Positions 52,028-56,137 of a DNA stretch of 56,137 bases are shown one piece after another. Location: positions 1-56,137 of the forward strand of contig CAYNFH010000011.1 of the NCBI GenBank assembly GCA_964396385.1. Reading direction: 5' to 3'. The DNA is from CAYNFH01 sp964396385 (GTDB taxonomy: Bacteria; Armatimonadota; Chthonomonadetes; Chthonomonadales; CAJBBX01). The notes below the pieces were generated by a model. The model was not told the origin of the DNA and did no database searches. It was given only the letters and a program-made list of their open reading frames with translations. Made by a program: the position numbers and the translations under genes. The stretch's first letter is position 1. Each line of letters opens with the position of its first letter.

Positions 52028-54145
52028 ATGAATCACTTCTTCAATGCACACCACTCTCCGATAGGCGCGTTCGCCTCCTTCACCCTAGGCTTTCCGGGGG
52101 CGAAGGGCGGGGTCGGCCTGGAGCTGGGCCGGTCTGCCGATCAGAAGGTCTTCATCGGACTGGAGACGCGCGAGGGCGGCTCCTTCCAAGCCTTGCCGTT
52201 CTTCACGTCCGGCGGGGAGGCCGGTGAAGACGAGCGCCGCCGGTACGAGGTCGAGGAGGCGAACCAGGCCCTGCCGGAATGGCCCGAGGCCCCTGTCGCA
52301 CCCTTCGCCCTCGATGCTATCCACCGCGACTTCCACGCCGCCACCGATACGTGGACGGCGGGCGACCTCACCTTCACGGTCTACTCGCCGGTCCGCTCTG
52401 TCCCCGATCCGGAAACGGCGGATCCGGACGACCTGCGCGCCGCCCTCGTGCCCGCGGTGCTGGCGGAGTTGACGGTCGACAATACGGGCGGCAGGCGCCT
52501 TCGCCGGGCCTTCTTCGGCTACAGCGGCAATGACCCGTACTCCGCCATGCGGCGCATGGACGACACCATGGGCGGATACGCGGGCGTCGGCCAGGGCCGG
52601 GTCACGGCGATTGTCACAGCCTCGCCGGACGTGCGCTCCGGCCAGGCATTCGCCCTTGGCCGGATGCTGGCGGAGGAGAATCCGGAGAACGTGGTGTTCG
52701 GCCTGGGTGGCGCCTCCGCCCTGCTGATGACCGTTCCTGCCGGCCAGGTCCGCACCTTCCGGTTTGCCATCTGCTTCTACCGGGGCGGAATTGCAACCGC
52801 CGGGCTGGACGCCGCCTACTACTACACGCGCCTCTTCCAGGACATCGAGGCGGTCGCGCGCTACGCTCTGGCCCGTTTCGACGCCCTCAAGCAGGCGGCG
52901 CTGGACGGCAACGCGCTCCTGGAAAGCGCCGCGCTTTCGGCCGACCAGCGGTTCATGCTGGCCCACGCCGTGCGCTCCTACTACGGCAGCACCCAGTGCC
53001 TGGAATGCGAGGGGCGCCCGCTCTGGGTGGTCAACGAGGGCGAGTACCGGATGATGAACACGTTCGACCTTACAGTCGACCAGCTCTTCTATGAGCTGAA
53101 GCTCAACCCGTGGACGGTGCGCAATGAGCTGGACCTGTTCACCCGGCGCTACAGCTACCGGGACACCGCCCGCCTGCCGGGCGACCCTACGGAGTACCCG
53201 GGCGGCATCGGCTTCACCCATGACATGGGCGTTGCCAATGTCTTCTCGCGCCCCGGTTACTCCTGCTATGAGCAGGAAGGTCTCACGGGCTGCTTCTCCT
53301 ACATGACCCACGAGCAGGTCGTCAACTGGCTCTGCTGCGCCACCGTCTACGCGGCCCGGACCGGTGACGCACGCTGGCTCCGGGACAACCTGGACACCGT
53401 CGTCGCTTGCTTCGAGAGCCTGGTCAATCGCGACCATCCGGACCCGGTGAAGCGTGACGGCATCATGTCGCTGGATAGCTCCCGCACCGCGGGCGGGGCC
53501 GAGATCACCACCTACGACAGCCTGGACGTGTCGCTCGGCCAGGCGCGCAACAACATCTACCTGGCAGGCAAGACGTGGGCTTGCTATGTGGCGCTGGAGA
53601 AGCTGTTCCGAGAGGTGGGGGACCGATCCCGCGCGCGTCAGGCGGCCGATCAGGCCGACCGGTGCGCGGCTACGTTAGTGCGTCACATGACGGAGGATGG
53701 CTACATCCCGGCGGTGCTGGGGGAGGGGAATGACTCCCGGATCATCCCCGCTATCGAGGGGCTGGTCTATCCCTACTTCACAGGCTGCCGCGAGGCGTTG
53801 AACCCCAAGGGCAGGTATCGGGAGTACCTCGCGGCGCTGCGCCGGCACTTCCGATCCGTCCTGAAACCGGGCGTTTGCCTGTTCAAGGATGGCGGTTGGA
53901 AGCTTAGCTCCACCAGCGACAACTCGTGGCTCTCCAAGATCTACCTCTGCCAGTTCGTAGCCCGCCGCATCCTCGGCCTGGAAGGGCCGGAGATCACCTC
54001 CCGGGCGGACGCCGCGCACGTCGCGTGGCTCACCGACCCGGAGAACGGCTACTGGGCCTGGAGCGACCAGATGGTCGCCGGCAAGGCCATGGGCAGCCGG
54101 TACTACCCGCGAGGCGTCACCTCCATCCTCTGGCTAGAGGAGTAA
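52028..54145 (+). CDS. Glycoside hydrolase family 52 beta-xylosidase
   Basis: 705 residues from ATG 52028 (GGAG just upstream). NHFFNAHHSPIGAFASFTLGFPGAKGGVGLEL is the classic GH52 start. The nucleophile is E337 in VVNEGEYRMMNTFDL and the acid/base D497 in TYDSLDVSLGQARNN; the 160-residue distance equals that of the characterised Geobacillus enzymes. It has no signal peptide, so it acts in the cytosol, releasing xylose from imported xylo-oligosaccharides with retention. It is divergent from the Gfo/Idh gene and fits the import systems to its left. Confidence 0.95.
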   Translation: MNHFFNAHHSPIGAFASFTLGFPGAKGGVGLELGRSADQKVFIGLETREGGSFQALPFFTSGGEAGEDERRRYEVEEANQALPEWPEAPVAPFALDAIHRDFHAATDTWTAGDLTFTVYSPVRSVPDPETADPDDLRAALVPAVLAELTVDNTGGRRLRRAFFGYSGNDPYSAMRRMDDTMGGYAGVGQGRVTAIVTASPDVRSGQAFALGRMLAEENPENVVFGLGGASALLMTVPAGQVRTFRFAICFYRGGIATAGLDAAYYYTRLFQDIEAVARYALARFDALKQAALDGNALLESAALSADQRFMLAHAVRSYYGSTQCLECEGRPLWVVNEGEYRMMNTFDLTVDQLFYELKLNPWTVRNELDLFTRRYSYRDTARLPGDPTEYPGGIGFTHDMGVANVFSRPGYSCYEQEGLTGCFSYMTHEQVVNWLCCATVYAARTGDARWLRDNLDTVVACFESLVNRDHPDPVKRDGIMSLDSSRTAGGAEITTYDSLDVSLGQARNNIYLAGKTWACYVALEKLFREVGDRSRARQAADQADRCAATLVRHMTEDGYIPAVLGEGNDSRIIPAIEGLVYPYFTGCREALNPKGRYREYLAALRRHFRSVLKPGVCLFKDGGWKLSSTSDNSWLSKIYLCQFVARRILGLEGPEITSRADAAHVAWLTDPENGYWAWSDQMVAGKAMGSRYYPRGVTSILWLEE

Positions 54146-54207
54146 GGAACGCCTGGACGCATTCGGCGTCTTAGCCCATGTAATGGCTTTACAGGAGGTA
54201 GGCTGCC

Positions 54208-54744
54208 ATGACACGACTTCTCACTCGGGCAGCGTGGATCCCCGCGCTCGCCCTGCTTTCGCTTCCGCTTGCGCTCAATGCGCAGACGATCACCGTGCCG
54301 AAAGACACGGACGTGACACTCGCCTTTGACCAGTCCCTGAGCTCCAAGACGGCCAAACCGGGCGATACCGTGAGGCTGCACGTGGTGAACGACGTCTCCG
54401 TGGGCGGCACTACAGTGCTCAAGGCGGGAACGCCGGTCACCGGCAGCATCACCAAGGTGGATAAGCGCGGCCGGTACGGCGTCAACGCCAAGATCCGCAT
54501 CGCCCTGTCCCCAGTCCGCTCGGTGGAGGGCACCATGATCCCTCTGGAGGCCAAGGGCAAGGGCAAGCAGCTCAAGGGGAGCCGCACGGATCACGCCGCC
54601 GAGGCGACGGCCGCCGGCGCGGTGGTCCTGGGGCCGGTTGGACTGGTGGCGGGATACTTCATCCCCGGCAAGCCGGTGACAATCCACCCTGGCGACCCGC
54701 TCGTGACCACCATCCCGCAGGACATCGTGATAAGCCGCAGGTAG
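54208..54744 (+). CDS. Secreted protein of unknown function
   Basis: 178 residues from ATG 54208 with AGGAGG 9 nt upstream. Residues 1-25 form a signal peptide ending ALNAQ. The mature part (VPKDTDVTLAFDQSLSSKTAKPGDTVRLHVVNDVSVGGTTVLKAGTPVTGSI) is of the kind found in exported acidobacterial and armatimonad proteins, with a beta-rich fold like SAF-type or TrbI-like modules. Then comes a Gly/Ala-rich hydrophobic stretch (AAGAVVLGPVGLVAGYFIPG) that may insert in a membrane. No function is known. Confidence 0.75.
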   Translation: MTRLLTRAAWIPALALLSLPLALNAQTITVPKDTDVTLAFDQSLSSKTAKPGDTVRLHVVNDVSVGGTTVLKAGTPVTGSITKVDKRGRYGVNAKIRIALSPVRSVEGTMIPLEAKGKGKQLKGSRTDHAAEATAAGAVVLGPVGLVAGYFIPGKPVTIHPGDPLVTTIPQDIVISRR

Positions 54745-54789
54745 GTCCCGCTCAGTCACTTCTACCTGCACTTTGTTCCGGTGACTGGG

Positions 54790-54868
54790 AGCGCGAGGCT
54801 CCTGCCGAGCTGGACGTACCAACCTTTCCACGCATTCGTTCAGAGTAGCTCGGCAGGAGCCTCGCGCT
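54790..54868. repeat. 22-bp perfect inverted repeat with 35-nt loop
   Basis: Arm 1 (54790-54811) begins AGCGCGAGGCTCCTGCCGAG and its exact complement is at 54847-54868. No T-run follows, so it is not a plain terminator. It may be a small palindromic mobile repeat or an mRNA-processing stem. The 225-nt gap between the secreted protein and the dioxygenase holds nothing else. Confidence 0.8.
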
Positions 54869-54969
54869 TCCTCTGCCCAACATTCCTGGAAACCTTCCCT
54901 CATCTAACCGCGTACCGATTCCTCATACAGTCCGTCAGCCCGTTTGCGCGCCCATGAAGGAGACACGCG

Positions 54970-55935
54970 ATGAACCCGTCCGGCATCCTCGGCATCCACC
55001 ACGTTACCGCCATCGCGTCCGATCCCCAGCGGAACATCGACTTCTACGCGGGCGTCCTCGGGCTCCGGCTCGTGAAGCGGACCGTCAACTTCGATGACCC
55101 GGGCAGCTACCACTTCTACTATGGAGACGAGGGCGGCACTCCCGGCAGCATCCTCACCTTCTTCCTCTGGCCGGGCGCGATGCGCGGCCGGCACGGCACC
55201 GGTCAGCTCACCATCACCTCCTTCTCCATCTCCACGGAATCCATGGGCTGGTGGATAGAGCGACTGAGGGCGAACGACGTGGAGGTGGAGGGGCCCTACG
55301 CCCGGTTTGAGGAAGAGGCGCTGGTCTTCACCGATCACGATGGTCTGCGCCTGGAGCTGGTGACGCATCCAGGCGCAGACCTTCGGCCGGGCTGGGAGTC
55401 TGGCCCAGTCCCGGGACAGCACGCCATCCGCGGCTTCCACGGCGTAACGCTATCGGAAGCGGGCTACGAGACCACGGCGGAGCTGCTCCGGGCAAGCATG
55501 GGCTTCCACGAGGGCGAATCGCTCGGCAATCGCTTTCGGTTCGTCGTGGGGGAGGGGGTCGCGAGAGCCTACGTGGACCTGTTATGCCAGCCGGACGGCA
55601 ACGAAGGGGTAGTGGCCGGCGGCACCGTCCACCACGTGGCCTGGCGCGCGGCGGATGACGAATCCCAGCGGGCCTGGCGGGCGAAGCTGGTCGCCCTCGG
55701 CTACAATGTGACGCCCGTGATGGACCGGCAGTACTTCCACTCCATCTACTACCGCGAGCCGGGCGGTGTGCTCTTCGAAATAGCGACCGATCCACCCGGA
55801 TTCGGCATCGATGAGCCGCGCGACGAGCTCGGGACCCACCTCAAGCTTCCGCCCTGGCTCGAGCCGCGCAGGGGGATGATCGAGCAGATCCTGGATCCCG
55901 TTCGCCTGCCGGAGTACGAGGTCTCCGGTCCATGA
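54970..55935 (+). CDS. VOC-family ring-cleaving dioxygenase (MhqO-like)
   Basis: 321 residues from ATG 54970 with AAGGAG 8 nt upstream. Two glyoxalase/VOC halves are seen: GIHHVTAIASDPQRNIDFYAGVLGLRLVKRTVNFDDP with metal His, and GTVHHVAWRAADDESQRAW with the next His, then Glu in PGGVLFEIATD. This is the layout of MhqO/MhqA, enzymes linked to hydroquinone and quinone stress. The alpha/beta hydrolase that follows starts in its stop (ATGA), as in mhqO-mhqD type pairs. Confidence 0.9.
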   Translation: MNPSGILGIHHVTAIASDPQRNIDFYAGVLGLRLVKRTVNFDDPGSYHFYYGDEGGTPGSILTFFLWPGAMRGRHGTGQLTITSFSISTESMGWWIERLRANDVEVEGPYARFEEEALVFTDHDGLRLELVTHPGADLRPGWESGPVPGQHAIRGFHGVTLSEAGYETTAELLRASMGFHEGESLGNRFRFVVGEGVARAYVDLLCQPDGNEGVVAGGTVHHVAWRAADDESQRAWRAKLVALGYNVTPVMDRQYFHSIYYREPGGVLFEIATDPPGFGIDEPRDELGTHLKLPPWLEPRRGMIEQILDPVRLPEYEVSGP

Positions 55936-56137
55936 GCCCGGACCTCCTCGGCTTCCACTACCGTTTCATTCCGGCGGAGGGCAGCGCGAAGGGCAGTCCC
56001 ACCCTGCTGCTGCTCCACGGCACCGGCGGCAGTGAGGATGACTTGGTGCCGCTTGGGGGCGAACTCCTCCCTGCCGCGAACCTGCTGAGCCCGCGCGGTA
56101 AGGTGCTCGAGAACGGTATGCCGCGCTTCTTCCGCCG
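55932..56137 (+). CDS. Alpha/beta hydrolase, MhqD-like carboxylesterase (partial)
   Basis: From ATG 55932 the frame is open to the window end (about 68 residues). YRFIPAEG, SPTLLLLHGTGGSEDDLVPLGG and LLSPRGKVLENGMPRFFR match the N-terminus of phospholipase/carboxylesterase family proteins of the MhqD kind. The GxSxG nucleophile lies beyond the window. ATGA overlap with the dioxygenase gene shows they form an operon. Confidence 0.9.
   Translation, partial: MSPDLLGFHYRFIPAEGSAKGSPTLLLLHGTGGSEDDLVPLGGELLPAANLLSPRGKVLENGMPRFFR

Noticed and set aside
52085..53437. 450-codon minus-strand frame opposite GH52
   Set aside because: Shadow; the plus strand is a complete GH52 with both catalytic residues.
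54790..54868. Rho-independent terminator
   Set aside because: The stem is strong but is followed by a C-rich stretch with no T-run, and the loop of 35 nt is too long.

Overview
The window is a 56 kb, high-GC bacterial scaffold with two 10-N gaps (9816-9825 and 22842-22851), so it is probably a draft or metagenome assembly. The gene mix suggests an Armatimonadota-like heterotroph: a type IV prepilin-like DUF1559 protein with an H-x9-DG motif, carbohydrate ABC importers without their own ATPase, a LacI regulator, DUF1080, GH95, GH52 and GH30 enzymes, and subtilase and sialidase-like remnants. Planctomycetota or Chloroflexota cannot be excluded from sequence alone. No rRNA, tRNA, CRISPR array or intact insertion sequence was seen.

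Left part (1-25.6 kb): a two-component pair, a secreted HAF-repeat protein, a divergent NRAMP transporter, a CPA1 Na+/H+ antiporter, a GH95 enzyme, a DUF5996 protein broken by an assembly gap, an internally deleted BNR-type protein, a very large glycosyltransferase/TPR/methyltransferase protein, a small TPR protein, a split RHS/YD-repeat protein, a NifU-like scaffold preceded by an unusual leader, a SprT-like protein with an altered active site, a phosphoesterase, an aminopeptidase-AAC(3) fusion (also gapped), and a remnant of a subtilase.

Middle part (25.6-38 kb): 25644-26383 has no convincing gene but holds several different palindromes. Next comes a minus-strand cluster (26384-29419) built around a degenerate P1B-type ATPase that has lost the phosphorylation, actuator and hinge motifs. 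It is accompanied by a DUF1232 protein that appears to start at CTG, and by two small membrane proteins whose tails both carry an RRRR-RR-RRRR pattern. This is the best candidate here for an undescribed system. It is followed by unknown secreted proteins, a transglycosylase/M15-like lipoprotein, a DUF1080 protein, a zinc alcohol dehydrogenase, an M3 peptidase and a cytochrome P450.

Right part (38-56 kb): a hemicellulose locus. One run of seven minus-strand genes holds a small lipoprotein, GH30, PhyH, a CE15-like esterase and a sugar ABC importer. A second ABC importer and a LacI regulator share the operator core CTAANCGGTTAG. A Gfo/Idh oxidoreductase and a divergent GH52 beta-xylosidase complete it. 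The logical model is extracellular attack on glucuronoxylan (GH30, CE15), import of oligosaccharides by two ABC systems, and intracellular hydrolysis by GH52. The window ends with an MhqO/MhqD-like pair.

A family of mirrored short tandem repeats (mostly 7-nt units, once 8-nt) around a GGATTCCGG-like core recurs between genes and twice runs into coding sequence.
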